Shown here piece by piece: positions 10,882 to 18,236 of a DNA stretch of 37,662 nucleotides. Position 1 is the first letter of the stretch; each line of letters starts with the position of its first letter. A model generated the notes under the pieces. That model made no database searches. It was not told the DNA's origin and worked only from the letters and a program-made list of their open reading frames with translations. The position numbers were made by a program, and so were the translations under genes. Source of the stretch: Rhodovarius sp. (GTDB taxonomy: Bacteria; Pseudomonadota; Alphaproteobacteria; Acetobacterales; Acetobacteraceae). Location of the stretch: positions 1 through 37,662 of the forward strand of contig JANWYF010000130.1 of assembly GCA_025057055.1 (NCBI GenBank), in the 5' to 3' direction.

Positions 10882-10994
10882 GCCGCCATTTGCGGGGCTT
10901 GCAGCCGGGACTTGACATCCCGCGCGAAGCGCCCCGCCCCTGTTCAGCCGGCCCTCCTGTGCTAATGCGCGCACTCCCCGCGAGGAGGCCCGTG

Positions 10995-11681
10995 ATGCCA
11001 GAATATGTCTTCCCGCCGCCGCCCCAGCCCTTCCTGCCGATCCGCGGCAGCAGCGCGGTCTTTCCGATCCGGCGCATCTTCTGCGTCGGGCGCAACTACG
11101 CCGAACATGCGATCGAAATGGGCAGCGACCCGACGCGGGAACCGCCCTTCTATTTCACCAAGCCCGCGGATGCGGTGGTGATCGGCGGGGCGGATACGCC
11201 CTATCCTACCCGCACGCGCGACCTGCACCATGAGATGGAGCTGGTGGTTGCCATCGGCCGCGGCGGCAGCCACATTCCGGTGGGGGAGGCGCTTTCCCAC
11301 GTCTTCGGCTATTGCGCCGGGCTCGATCTGACCCGCCGCGACCTGCAGAACGAGGCCAAGAAGACCGGCCGCCCCTGGGATATGGGCAAGGCCTTCGACC
11401 ACTCCGCCCCGATGGGCGATCTGGTGCCCGCCGCCGGCATCGACTGCAGCCGCGGCCGCATCGAACTGCGCGTCAACGGCGAGCTGCGCCAGGCCTCCGA
11501 CCTCTCCAAGCTCATCTGGTCGGTGCCGGAGGTGATCGCCAACCTCTCCGAACTGGTCGCGCTGGCGCCCGGGGATTTGATCATGACCGGCACGCCCGAG
11601 GGGGTGGCGGCGGTGGTGCGCGGCGATCTGCTCGAGGGCTTCATCGAGGGCGTGGGTGAGGTCCGCACCCGCATCGTCTGA
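10995..11681 (+). CDS. Fumarylacetoacetate hydrolase family protein (fumarylpyruvate hydrolase-like)
   Basis: A 228-residue single-domain FAH-family enzyme. RIFCVGRNYAEHAIEMG (about 27-43) is the usual opening. HHEMELVVAIG (78-88) gives the metal ligands Glu80 and Glu82, and GYCAGLDLTRRDLQ gives Asp111. MTGTPEGV near the end is the family signature. The size and the RNYAEHA/KPADA pattern fit fumarylpyruvate hydrolases of gentisate degradation and acylpyruvases/oxaloacetate decarboxylases. No gentisate dioxygenase or maleylpyruvate isomerase is nearby, so the substrate is not settled. The ATG at 10995 is preceded by GAGGAGG about 6 nt upstream. The longer ORF from 10845 would run through the terminator and is rejected. 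It is followed after 4 bp by xth. Confidence 0.92.
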   Translation: MPEYVFPPPPQPFLPIRGSSAVFPIRRIFCVGRNYAEHAIEMGSDPTREPPFYFTKPADAVVIGGADTPYPTRTRDLHHEMELVVAIGRGGSHIPVGEALSHVFGYCAGLDLTRRDLQNEAKKTGRPWDMGKAFDHSAPMGDLVPAAGIDCSRGRIELRVNGELRQASDLSKLIWSVPEVIANLSELVALAPGDLIMTGTPEGVAAVVRGDLLEGFIEGVGEVRTRIV

Positions 11682-11685
11682 GACG

Positions 11686-12498
11686 ATGGCAAGGCCGCTG
11701 CGCATCGCGACCTGGAACATCAACTCGATCCGCTTGCGCCTGCCGCTGATCGGGCGGGTGCAGGCGGCGCTCGATGCCGATGTGCTCTGCCTGCAGGAGA
11801 CGAAGTGCCCCGATGAGCTCTTCCCGCGGGCCGAACTCCAGGCGCTGGGCTTTGCCCATGTCGCGGTGCGCGGGATGAAGGGCTATAACGGCGTGGCCGT
11901 CCTCTCGCGCCTGCCCTTTATCGAGCTCTCTGGCCTGCCGGACTGGGTGGGGCGGGCGGATTGCCGCCACCAGGCGGTGCTGCTCGACGCCCCGGGCGGG
12001 CCGATCGAGCTGCACAACTGCTATGTGCCGGCGGGTGGCGATGTGCCAGACCGGGAAGCCAACCCGAAATTCGCCCACAAGCTCGATTTCCTGGCCGAAA
12101 AGGCGGCCTTCTGGGCCCCGCGCGCCGGCCAGCCGCGGCGGGTGCTGCTTGGGGATCTCAACATCGCCCCGCTCGAGCACGATGTCTGGTCGCATCGCGA
12201 GCTTCTGGATGTGGTCAGCCACACCCCGATCGAGGTCGAGGGGCTGACCGCCTGGCAGCAGGCCGGCGCCTGGCACGATGCGGTGCGGCATTTCGTGCCG
12301 GCTGACCAGAAGCTCTACACATGGTGGTCCTATCGCGCGCGCGACTGGGCGGCCTCCGACCGCGGGCGGCGGCTCGATCACATCTGGGTCTCGCCCGATT
12401 TGGTCGGCAATCTGTCGCGCCAGCTGGTGCTCAAGCCCGCCCGGGGCTGGGAGAAGGCCTCGGACCATGTGCCGGTGATGGTGGAGCTTGCGCTGTGA
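11686..12498 (+). CDS. xthA: Exodeoxyribonuclease III (AP endonuclease)
   Basis: A 270-residue Mg-dependent exonuclease III of the EEP fold, acting in base excision repair on abasic sites and 3' blocks. Motifs in order are ATWNINSIRLRL (about 9-20), LQETKCPDE with the metal-binding Glu, GYNGVAVLSR, GDLNIAPLEHDVW with catalytic Asp/Asn, RLDHIWVS, and SDHVPV with the catalytic His near the C-terminus. It starts 5 bp after the FAH-family stop, so the two are probably co-transcribed. The upstream ORF extension to 11656 overlaps the previous gene and is unnecessary. The symbol follows the common name for this family. Confidence 0.95.
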   Translation: MARPLRIATWNINSIRLRLPLIGRVQAALDADVLCLQETKCPDELFPRAELQALGFAHVAVRGMKGYNGVAVLSRLPFIELSGLPDWVGRADCRHQAVLLDAPGGPIELHNCYVPAGGDVPDREANPKFAHKLDFLAEKAAFWAPRAGQPRRVLLGDLNIAPLEHDVWSHRELLDVVSHTPIEVEGLTAWQQAGAWHDAVRHFVPADQKLYTWWSYRARDWAASDRGRRLDHIWVSPDLVGNLSRQLVLKPARGWEKASDHVPVMVELAL

Positions 12499-12523
12499 GG
12501 CGGGGCCCGGCCCGCGCGGGGGC

Positions 12524-13117
12524 ATGAGGCTGCTTGCGCTCGAATCGGCCGGGCCGCGCTGTTCGGCTGCGCTGCTTGAGGATGACCGGGTGCTGGCCCA
12601 TGCCGCCGCCGCGGCGCCGCGCGGCCATGCCGTGCTGCTGCCCGTGCTGGCGGCGCGGGTGCTGGGCGATGGCGCGATCGATCGGGTGGCGGTGGGGGTG
12701 GGGCCGGGCGGCTTCACCGGCCTGCGGGCCGGCCTCGCCCTGGCCTTAGGGATTGCGGCCGGGCGGGGGGTGCCGGTCATCGGCGTCTCGACCGGAGATG
12801 CGCTGGCCGCGCTGACCGACGCCCCGCCGGGCTGGGCGGTCTGGGCTGCCATCGACAACAAGCGCGGCCTGCTCTTCCTCGAACGGCCGGGGGCCGATCC
12901 GATCGCCTGCGCCGAGGCGGCCCTTCCCGCTCCCGAGGGGCCGGTGGTGGTGGTGGGCGATGCCGCCCCGCGCGCGGCGGCGCGGCTGCTTGCCCGGGGG
13001 GCGCGGGTCATGCTGGGCGAGGCGCGGCTGGCGGATGCGATCGGGGTGGGGCGTGCGGCGCTGCGCGCGCCGCGCCCGCCGGTGCCGATCTATGTCGACC
13101 CCCCCGCCGTCACCTGA
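12524..13117 (+). CDS. tsaB: tRNA threonylcarbamoyladenosine biosynthesis protein TsaB
   Basis: A 197-residue TsaB (YeaZ), the non-catalytic ASKHA-fold partner that assembles with TsaD and TsaE for t6A37 modification of tRNA. LLALESAGPRCSAALL (3-18) is the phosphate-1 type strand. VGVGPGGFTGLRAGLALALGIA is the highly conserved TsaB helix, with VPVIGVSTGDALA after it. The ATG at 12524 gives a start typical of the family; ORF extensions upstream are not. It overlaps rimI by 26 bp, the usual tsaB-rimI pairing of Alphaproteobacteria, which supports both calls. TsaD itself is not in the window. Confidence 0.94.
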   Translation: MRLLALESAGPRCSAALLEDDRVLAHAAAAAPRGHAVLLPVLAARVLGDGAIDRVAVGVGPGGFTGLRAGLALALGIAAGRGVPVIGVSTGDALAALTDAPPGWAVWAAIDNKRGLLFLERPGADPIACAEAALPAPEGPVVVVGDAAPRAAARLLARGARVMLGEARLADAIGVGRAALRAPRPPVPIYVDPPAVT

Positions 13118-13550
13118 GGCCCCGGCCATCCGGCCTGCGGGGGCGGAGGCTGCGGGCGAACTCGCCGCCATCCATGCCGCTGCCTTTCCGCCCGGGGAGG
13201 CATGGGCAGAGGGGGCGATCGCCGCCCTGCTCGCCACGCCGGGCTGCTTCGCCCTGCGGCAAGGGATGGCGGGTTTCGTGATGGCGCGCGTGGCCGCCGA
13301 TGAGGCGGAGCTCCTCACCCTGGCCGTCTGCCCGCCGGCGCGGCGGCGCGGCATCGGGCTCGCGCTGGTCGATCAGGCGGCGGCGGTCGCCCTCGCTCTC
13401 GGTGCGCGCAGCCTCTGGCTCGAGGTCGGGGCGGAGAATGCCGCGGCGCGCGCGCTGTATGCCAAGGCAGGTTTCGTCGAGGCGGGCCGGCGGCGCGACT
13501 ATTACGGCGCGGGGCGGGATGCCCTGGTGCTGCGGCTCAGCCTTTCCTGA
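13092..13550 (+). CDS. rimI: Ribosomal-protein-alanine N-acetyltransferase RimI
   Basis: A 152-residue GNAT acetyltransferase. The acetyl-CoA loop is seen as CPPARRRGIGLALVDQ (motif A, about residues 78-93: R-R-G-I-G-x-A). It is preceded by AELLTLAV and followed by LWLEVGAENAAARALYAKAGFVEAGRRRDYY, the typical RimI motif B with catalytic Tyr and the NAAARALYxKxGF pattern. RimI acetylates the N-terminal Ala of S18, and TsaB/TsaD neighbours are known RimI partners by context. I start at ATG 13092, inside the end of tsaB; the longer ORF from 12960 lies wholly over tsaB coding sequence. Its 3' end overlaps the opposing TusA-like gene by 14 bp. Confidence 0.91.
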   Translation: MSTPPPSPEAPAIRPAGAEAAGELAAIHAAAFPPGEAWAEGAIAALLATPGCFALRQGMAGFVMARVAADEAELLTLAVCPPARRRGIGLALVDQAAAVALALGARSLWLEVGAENAAARALYAKAGFVEAGRRRDYYGAGRDALVLRLSLS

Positions 13551-13782
13551 GGAGGAGGCGGCCCGGCTCGTGCAGCAGCACGGCATGGCCTTGTTCCGCG
13601 GCGGTGCGGGGCAGGTTGCGCGCCGGCTCCTCGCCGGCGTAGAGCACCTCGAGCACCTCGCCGGGTGCCATCCGGTCGAGCATCAGGCGGGTGCGGACGA
13701 AGGTCATCGGGCAAGTCTCCCCCCGGATGTCCAGGCGCCGCTGTGGCGAAATACCTTCCGGCGGAATGTGCTGGTCAGCCAT
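13537..13782 (-). CDS. TusA/SirA-like sulfurtransferase
   Basis: An 81-residue TusA/YedF-family protein. RLDIRGETCPMTFVRTRLML (16-35) carries the signature Cys-Pro dyad (C24-P25), whose Cys accepts persulfide sulfur in 2-thiouridine or molybdenum-cofactor/sulfur-oxidation pathways. It is full length for the family. GEVLEVLYAGEEPARNLPRTAAEQGH corresponds to the second half of the fold. It is divergent from mucR (94-bp gap) and overlaps the rimI 3' end on the opposite strand. No tus or dsr partner is adjacent, but the sox/DsrE-like cluster at the window end shows that the organism handles inorganic sulfur. Specific role unknown. Confidence 0.9.
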   Translation of the reverse strand: MADQHIPPEGISPQRRLDIRGETCPMTFVRTRLMLDRMAPGEVLEVLYAGEEPARNLPRTAAEQGHAVLLHEPGRLLLRKG

Positions 13783-13876
13783 GCGTCAATCCAGCCCCTT
13801 GGCCGATATTGCGAAACGCCCAGCATCCCGTGTATCCAGCGCTGCGGGCGGCAATGCTGCTCCGGTAGAGGACGCC

Positions 13877-14311
13877 ATGACGAACGACAGCCCGAATAGC
13901 CCGGACCTTCTCGGCCTGACCGCCGAAATCGTGTCCGCCCATGTTGCCAACAACCCCGTGCCGATGACTGAGCTGCCGACGTTGATCGCGCAGGTGCATG
14001 CCGCCCTCGCCAACCTCGGCCGCCCGGCCCCGGCGCCGGAGGTGAAGCGGCAGGAGCCTGCGGTCCCGATCAAGAAGTCCGTCCATCCCGACTATCTGAT
14101 CTGTCTCGAGGACGGCAAGAAGCTCAAGATGCTCAAGCGCCACCTCAAGACCGCCTACAACATGACGCCGGAGCAATACCGCGAGAAGTGGGGCCTGCCG
14201 CCGGACTACCCCATGGTGGCCGAGAACTACGCCAAGCGGCGTTCCGCCCTGGCGAAGGAGATCGGGCTCGGCACCCGCTCGCGCAACCGGCAGGCCAAGG
14301 CGAAGGCCTGA
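13877..14311 (+). CDS. MucR/Ros-family transcriptional regulator with altered zinc-ligand set
   Basis: A 144-residue MucR/Ros protein, a DNA-binding regulator that in Alphaproteobacteria controls exopolysaccharide, motility and virulence genes. The N-terminal part (LLGLTAEIVSAHVANNPV, about 11-28) is the conserved oligomerisation region. The DNA-binding part is YLICLEDGKKLKMLKRHL (73-90) then MTPEQYREKWGLPPDYPMV. Compared with Ros (C-x2-C-x9-H-x3-H-H), Cys76 and His89 are kept, the second Cys is Asp79, and the following His pair is Ala93-Tyr94. Metal-free versions of this fold are known, so the protein may fold without zinc. The ATG at 13877 gives the family N-terminus. It is upstream of fur on the same strand. 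Confidence 0.95.
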   Translation: MTNDSPNSPDLLGLTAEIVSAHVANNPVPMTELPTLIAQVHAALANLGRPAPAPEVKRQEPAVPIKKSVHPDYLICLEDGKKLKMLKRHLKTAYNMTPEQYREKWGLPPDYPMVAENYAKRRSALAKEIGLGTRSRNRQAKAKA

Positions 14312-14334
14312 GCGGTCAGGGCACGCTTTCCCCG

Positions 14335-14361
14335 GGCCGGAATGCCGCCTATCTTCCGGCC
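14335..14361 (+). promoter_or_regulatory. Inverted repeat over a possible fur promoter
   Basis: GGCCGGAA (14335-14342) and TTCCGGCC (14354-14361) are perfect inverted arms 11 nt apart. They enclose and overlap TATCTT (14350-14355), a plausible -10 box with TTTCCC 17 bp upstream. The site could be an operator or a mucR-fur intergenic hairpin. A 10-codon ORF (ATG 14363 to TGA 14395) follows at once. Confidence 0.33.
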
Positions 14362-14442
14362 GATGAGGCAAGGCCGCAACCCGTGGCGGTGGTGAGCGAG
14401 GCAGGAACCGCACGACGCGGGACCGTCGGGGAGGCGCGCCCG

Positions 14443-14865
14443 ATGTCCCGCATCGAACAGATGTGCGTCGAACGCGGCGTCAAGATGACGGGCCAGCGGC
14501 GGCTGATCGCGCGCGTGCTCTCGGAGAGCGACGATCATCCGGACGTCGAAGAGCTCTACCGCCGCGCCGCGCGCATCGACGAGCGCGTCTCCATCGCCAC
14601 CGTCTATCGCACCGTCCGCCTGCTCGAGGAGAAGGGCATCGTCGCGCGGCGCGATTTCGGCGAGGGTCGCGCCCGCTATGATCCGGCCCATCGCGGCCAC
14701 CACCACCACCTGATCGACGTCGACACCGGCAAGGTGATCGAGTTCAAGGACCCGGCACTCGAGAAGCTCGCGGCCGAGATTGCGGACCGGCTCGGCTTCT
14801 CGCTGGTCGATGTCCGGCTGCAGCTCTTCGCGCGCCGCAACGAGGGGACAGGGCCCAAGCCATGA
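14443..14865 (+). CDS. Fur-family metalloregulator (Fur/Mur type)
   Basis: A 140-residue Fur-family repressor. The winged helix spans KMTGQRRLIARVL, HPDVEELYRRA and VSIATVYRTVRLLEEKGIV (about 14-67). The regulatory metal site is HRGHHHHLIDVDTGKVIEF (83-101). There are no CxxC zinc motifs in the C-terminal half, which is normal for alphaproteobacterial Fur/Mur and Irr. The sequence after HHHH (LIDVDTGKVIEF) fits Fur/Mur better than Irr. In Rhizobiales such proteins sense Mn or Fe; which metal applies here is unknown. The start MSRIEQMCVERG matches homologues and has GGGGAGG about 9 nt upstream. Its stop overlaps the start of the OlsB-like gene by ATGA, so the two are translationally coupled. 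Confidence 0.93.
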   Translation: MSRIEQMCVERGVKMTGQRRLIARVLSESDDHPDVEELYRRAARIDERVSIATVYRTVRLLEEKGIVARRDFGEGRARYDPAHRGHHHHLIDVDTGKVIEFKDPALEKLAAEIADRLGFSLVDVRLQLFARRNEGTGPKP

Positions 14866-15659
14866 GCCCGGTCTTCGAGGAGATCCGAGCCGGCCACCTC
14901 GGTGTCCGGCTGGCCGAAACGCAGGCCGAGATCGAGGCCGGCCTGCGCCTGCGCTATGAGGTCTTCGTGCGCGAGATGGGAGCCACTGCGGATGAGGAGG
15001 CGCGCGCGACCGGCCTCGAACGCGACGCCTTCGATGCGGTGGCCGACCATCTGCTGGTGCTCGACCATGACCGCGGCGAAGGCGCGGCGGGCGTGGTCGG
15101 CACCTACCGCCTGATCCGCCGCCCGGCGGCCGAGAAGATGGGCCGCTTCTACAGCGCCGACGAATACGACATCTCCCCCCTCCTCGCCTTCCCGGGAGAG
15201 ATCCTGGAGCTCGGCCGCTCCTGCGTGGCGGCGGCCTATCGCACGCGCGGGACGCTGCAGCTGCTCTGGCAGGGCATTGCCGCCTATGTCTTCCACTACC
15301 GCATCGCCCTGATGTTCGGCTGCGCAAGCCTGCCCGGCCTCGATCTTGAGGCCAATGCGGCGCAGCTCTCCTACCTCTATCACCACCACCTCGCGCCGCC
15401 CGAGCTGCGGCCGCGCGCCATCCCCTCGCGCTACGTGGCGATGGAGCGGCTGCCCCGCGGCGCCTACGACCCCAAACGCGCCCTGCACGAGCTGCCGCCG
15501 CTGATCAAGGGCTATCTGCGCCTCGGCGGCTTCGTGGGCGATGGCGCGGTGCTGGATGCCTCCTTCAACACCACCGACGTCTGCGTGGTGGTCAAGACCG
15601 ACCAGGTCACCGAGAAATACTACCGCCACTACGAACGCAAGGTGGGCGGGGCCGGTTGA
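14862..15659 (+). CDS. olsB: OlsB-like ornithine N-acyltransferase / GNAT-fold acyltransferase
   Basis: A 265-residue acyltransferase of the OlsB/hemolysin-like family. OlsB transfers a 3-hydroxyacyl group from ACP to ornithine, the first step to phosphorus-free ornithine lipids. Seen are LRLRYEVFVREMGA (about 28-41), the family N-terminal pattern, AFDAVADHLLVLD, VVGTYRLIRR, the Tyr/Ser segment GRFYSADEYDISPLL, LELGRSCVAAAYRTRGTLQLLW, and a C-terminal LPPLIKGYLRLGGFVGDGAVLD. These match OlsB closely in order and spacing. No OlsA is nearby. Coupling by a 4-bp overlap to a Fur-type regulator suggests that membrane lipid make-up is linked to metal status; this is inference. The symbol is assigned on family resemblance only. 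Confidence 0.84.
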   Translation: MSPVFEEIRAGHLGVRLAETQAEIEAGLRLRYEVFVREMGATADEEARATGLERDAFDAVADHLLVLDHDRGEGAAGVVGTYRLIRRPAAEKMGRFYSADEYDISPLLAFPGEILELGRSCVAAAYRTRGTLQLLWQGIAAYVFHYRIALMFGCASLPGLDLEANAAQLSYLYHHHLAPPELRPRAIPSRYVAMERLPRGAYDPKRALHELPPLIKGYLRLGGFVGDGAVLDASFNTTDVCVVVKTDQVTEKYYRHYERKVGGAG

Positions 15660-15690
15660 AGCGCGGGCGCCGTCCCGCCAAATACGGACC

Positions 15691-16506
15691 ATGCCAGTCT
15701 CCATTCTGCCGGACCGGGCGGTGATCGAGCTCGCAGGAGAAGACCGCATCACCTTCCTGCAGGGCCTCGTCTCCAACGATGTCCGCCAGGCCGGGCCGGG
15801 CCGGGCGGTCTTTGCCGCCTTCCTCACGCCCCAGGGCCGGTGGCTGGCTGATTTCTTCATCCACGCCACGCCCGATGCCCTGCTGCTCGATTGCGAGGCG
15901 GGGCATGTGCCCCTCCTGGTCCAGCGCCTCTCCCGCCTGCGCCTGCGCGCCCGCATCCGCCTCTCCGAGACGGGGCGGGCGGTCCTCGTCGGCTGGGGTG
16001 ATGCCGCGCCGATCCCGGGCGCCGTCCCCGACCCGCGCCTGGCCGAGGCCGGCTGGCGTGCCATCGGCGCGCCGGGCGATGCGCCCGACCTGTCGGAGGC
16101 CTATGATCTGCATCGCCTCGCCCTCGGCCTGCCGGATGGCAGCCGCGACCTGCGCGCCGAACAGACCCTGCTGCTCGAGGCCGGCTACGACGAGCTCCAC
16201 GCCATTTCCTGGGACAAGGGCTGCTACCTGGGCCAGGAGCTGACGGCGCGCACCCGCTACCGCGGCCTGATCAAGCGGCGGCTGATGCCGGTCAGGGTGG
16301 AAGGGCCGCTGCCCGCCCCCGACACGGCGGTGCTGCTCGATGGCGCCGAGGTGGGGGAGATGCGCTCCGGCCGCAGCGGGCTTGGCATCGCCATGCTGCG
16401 GCTGTCCGCGCTGGCGGCCTCCCGCCCCCTCGCCTGCGGCCAGGCGCTGCTCCACCCCGCCCCGGCGCCCTGGATGCGCCTGCCGGCCCTGAGCGATGCC
16501 GGCTGA
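15691..16506 (+). CDS. ygfZ: YgfZ/GcvT-family folate-binding protein (Fe-S maintenance)
   Basis: A 271-residue protein with the GcvT fold. The decisive motif is KGCYLGQE (176-183), the K-G-C-Y-x-G-Q-E signature of YgfZ/IBA57. It is followed by TARTRYRGLIKRRLMPV. The N-terminal ITFLQGLVSNDV and AFLTPQGRWLADFFI are also typical. YgfZ/IBA57 proteins bind folate and support assembly or repair of [4Fe-4S] enzymes such as radical SAM proteins. It is slightly shorter than E. coli YgfZ but usual for Alphaproteobacteria. The ATG at 15691 excludes a shadow N-terminus over the previous gene. Its end overlaps the methyltransferase-like gene by 11 bp. Confidence 0.9.
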   Translation: MPVSILPDRAVIELAGEDRITFLQGLVSNDVRQAGPGRAVFAAFLTPQGRWLADFFIHATPDALLLDCEAGHVPLLVQRLSRLRLRARIRLSETGRAVLVGWGDAAPIPGAVPDPRLAEAGWRAIGAPGDAPDLSEAYDLHRLALGLPDGSRDLRAEQTLLLEAGYDELHAISWDKGCYLGQELTARTRYRGLIKRRLMPVRVEGPLPAPDTAVLLDGAEVGEMRSGRSGLGIAMLRLSALAASRPLACGQALLHPAPAPWMRLPALSDAG

Positions 16507-16972
16507 GGGCGAAGCACCGCCCGACCGGGGGCCGGGCGTTGGGATCCCGCCGCCCGCCGGGGTGCTGGCCGGCCTCATCGCCGCCCAGCTGCTCAACCTC
16601 CTCCTGCCCCTGCGGCTCGGCCCGCCGGCGGTGCCGCTGGCGGTCCTGGTCGCGCTCTTCGCCCTGGTCTGGATCGGCTGGGCGCTGATCGTGCTGGTCA
16701 AGGCCGGCAATGATCCGCGCCCTGACCGGCCGGATACCGCGCTGGTCGAGCGCGGGCCCTATCGCCTGTCGCGCAATCCGATCTATTCGGGCTTCGTGCT
16801 GTTCCTGACGGCGGTTGCGCTCTACGACGGCATGTTGTGGTCCTGGCTGGCGGTCGGTGCGGTCTTCCTCTGGCTCGACTTCGCCGTGGTGCGGAAGGAG
16901 GAGGCCTATCTCGCCCGCCGCTTCGGCCCGGCCTATGAGGCCTATCAGCGCCGCGTCCGGCGCTGGCTGTAG
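16496..16972 (+). CDS. Isoprenylcysteine carboxyl methyltransferase (ICMT/PEMT)-family membrane protein
   Basis: A 158-residue integral membrane protein. The C-terminal catalytic region is easily recognised: TALVERGPYRLSRNPIYSGF (81-100) binds the SAM methyl donor, and the end has EEAYLARRFGPAYEAYQRRVRRWL with the usual Glu and Tyr/Arg pattern. Three or four hydrophobic helices lie at about 22-40, 46-69, 98-113 and 117-133. Bacterial members methylate unknown lipophilic or small substrates; eukaryotic ICMT methylates prenylated Cys. An 11-bp overlap with ygfZ implies co-expression. The exact substrate is unknown. Confidence 0.87.
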   Translation: MPAEGEAPPDRGPGVGIPPPAGVLAGLIAAQLLNLLLPLRLGPPAVPLAVLVALFALVWIGWALIVLVKAGNDPRPDRPDTALVERGPYRLSRNPIYSGFVLFLTAVALYDGMLWSWLAVGAVFLWLDFAVVRKEEAYLARRFGPAYEAYQRRVRRWL

Positions 16973-17040
16973 GCGAAGAGGGCAGGGGCCCCCGCTGCGC
17001 GCGCGGCCCTCCTCGGTCGCCTCCTCCCGCCGCCTCTCTC

Positions 17041-17054
17041 CGAACCCGGGTTCG
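17041..17054. other. Perfect 14-bp palindrome in a convergent intergenic gap
   Basis: CGAACCCGGGTTCG is a perfect palindrome, followed 12 nt later by CCCAGCCTGGG (17067-17077). Both lie in the 152-bp gap between the convergent ICMT-like and TRAP-receptor genes. Neither has a T-run. They could be transcript-end hairpins or a protein-binding site; nothing decides between these. I see no gene in the gap. Confidence 0.33.
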
Positions 17055-17124
17055 CCCCCTCTCCCAGCCTGGGTGCCGGGGCCGGCTCACCCCTCCGGCT
17101 CGCTGCGGCCCTCCGCCATCCGCT

Positions 17125-18111
17125 CTAGGACGCGCGCAGCGCCGCGCGGTAGGCCTCCAGCACCTGCCGCCCCTCGGGGCCGGCGCGCTGCGCCCATTCC
17201 TCGGTCTGGCGGGCGCCGATCTCGCGCAGCTGGGCCATCAGCTCGGCCGAGGGTTGGCTGATCACCATCCCCCGCTCGCGCAGGCGCGCGACCATCTCGC
17301 TCTCCGCCGCCTTGGCCCAGGCGAGACCCCGGCTGCGGGCGCGTTCGGCGGCGGCCAGGATGGCCGATTGCGTGGCCTGATCCAGCGCGCGGAAGGCCCG
17401 GGCGTTGACCAGCACCGCATTGCGCGCGCGCATGCCGCCGACATCGGTGAAGACGCGGGCATAATCCCAGGCGCTGGTATCGACCCCGGTCTGGGCCGAG
17501 GTGAACATCGCCGCGATCACGCCGGTGGCGAAGGCCTGCGGGATCTCGGCCACCTGCACAGTGACCGGGATCGCGCCCATCAGCTCGGCCATCCGCTGGG
17601 TGAGCGCGTTGTAGGTGCGAAAGCGCACGCCACGCAGATCGGCGACGGTGCGGATCTCGCTGCGGGTGTAGAAGCCCTGGCTCGGCCACGGCACGAGATA
17701 GAGCGGGATCAGCCCCTGCCGTTCCAGCCGCGCGCGGATGAAGGGTTCCGACACGCGATCCAGCGCCGCCGTGGCCTCCCAGGTGTCGGCGAGGAAGGGG
17801 ATGCTGTCGAGCTCGAAGAAAGGGTCCTCGTTGCCGTGGACCGACAGCAGCACTTCGCCGAGCTGGATCTGCCCGGTCTGCACGCTGCGCTTGATCAGCG
17901 GCATCGACAGCAGCGAGGCCGCGGCATGGAGCTGGATGGCGAGCCGACCCTCGGTGGCCTGCTGCACATCCTCGATGAAGGCGCGGATGTTGCGGGTATG
18001 GAAATTCCCCTCCGGATAGGCGCTGGCCATGGTCCAGCGCAGGGGGGCCTGGGCGAGGGCGGCGGGGCCGAAGGCGGCGGCCCCAAGCAGGCTGCGGCGG
18101 CGGATGGTCAT
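17125..18111 (-). CDS. TRAP transporter solute receptor, DctP family (orphan)
   Basis: A 328-residue periplasmic receptor. The leader MTIRRRSLLGAAAFGPAALAQ has a twin-Arg plus hydrophobic core, cleaved near residue 21. The mature protein begins APLRWTMASAYPEGNFHTRNIRAF. GVRFRTYNALTQRMAELMGAIPV includes the conserved Arg that binds the substrate carboxylate in DctP proteins, and the QVAEIPQAFATGVIAAMFT region follows. No permease gene is attached. It is divergent from the LigI-like hydrolase at 18335, while the next TRAP operon 1 kb away has its own receptor. It may serve that transporter as an alternative receptor. The 678-aa ORF on the same strand in another frame (17087-19123) is a shadow. 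Confidence 0.92.
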   Translation of the reverse strand: MTIRRRSLLGAAAFGPAALAQAPLRWTMASAYPEGNFHTRNIRAFIEDVQQATEGRLAIQLHAAASLLSMPLIKRSVQTGQIQLGEVLLSVHGNEDPFFELDSIPFLADTWEATAALDRVSEPFIRARLERQGLIPLYLVPWPSQGFYTRSEIRTVADLRGVRFRTYNALTQRMAELMGAIPVTVQVAEIPQAFATGVIAAMFTSAQTGVDTSAWDYARVFTDVGGMRARNAVLVNARAFRALDQATQSAILAAAERARSRGLAWAKAAESEMVARLRERGMVISQPSAELMAQLREIGARQTEEWAQRAGPEGRQVLEAYRAALRAS

Positions 18112-18236
18112 GCTCTGTTCCCTCCCGGTGGCGATCGCGCACCGGGGGCAGCATCGCGCGCGCGCGGCGGCCGGGGCAAGGCCCGGGCTGGCCGGGACCG
18201 CAGGCCGGGAGTAGCCTGCCGCTGCGGAGGAAACCG

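Noticed and set aside
10912-10917. Perfect TTGACA box before the FAH-family gene
   Set aside because: No acceptable -10 box at 16-18 bp; only GC-rich sequence follows, so I do not call a promoter.
10845-10994. N-terminal extension of the FAH-family gene
   Set aside because: It would be translated through the intrinsic terminator hairpin; the family start and a strong Shine-Dalgarno lie at 10995.
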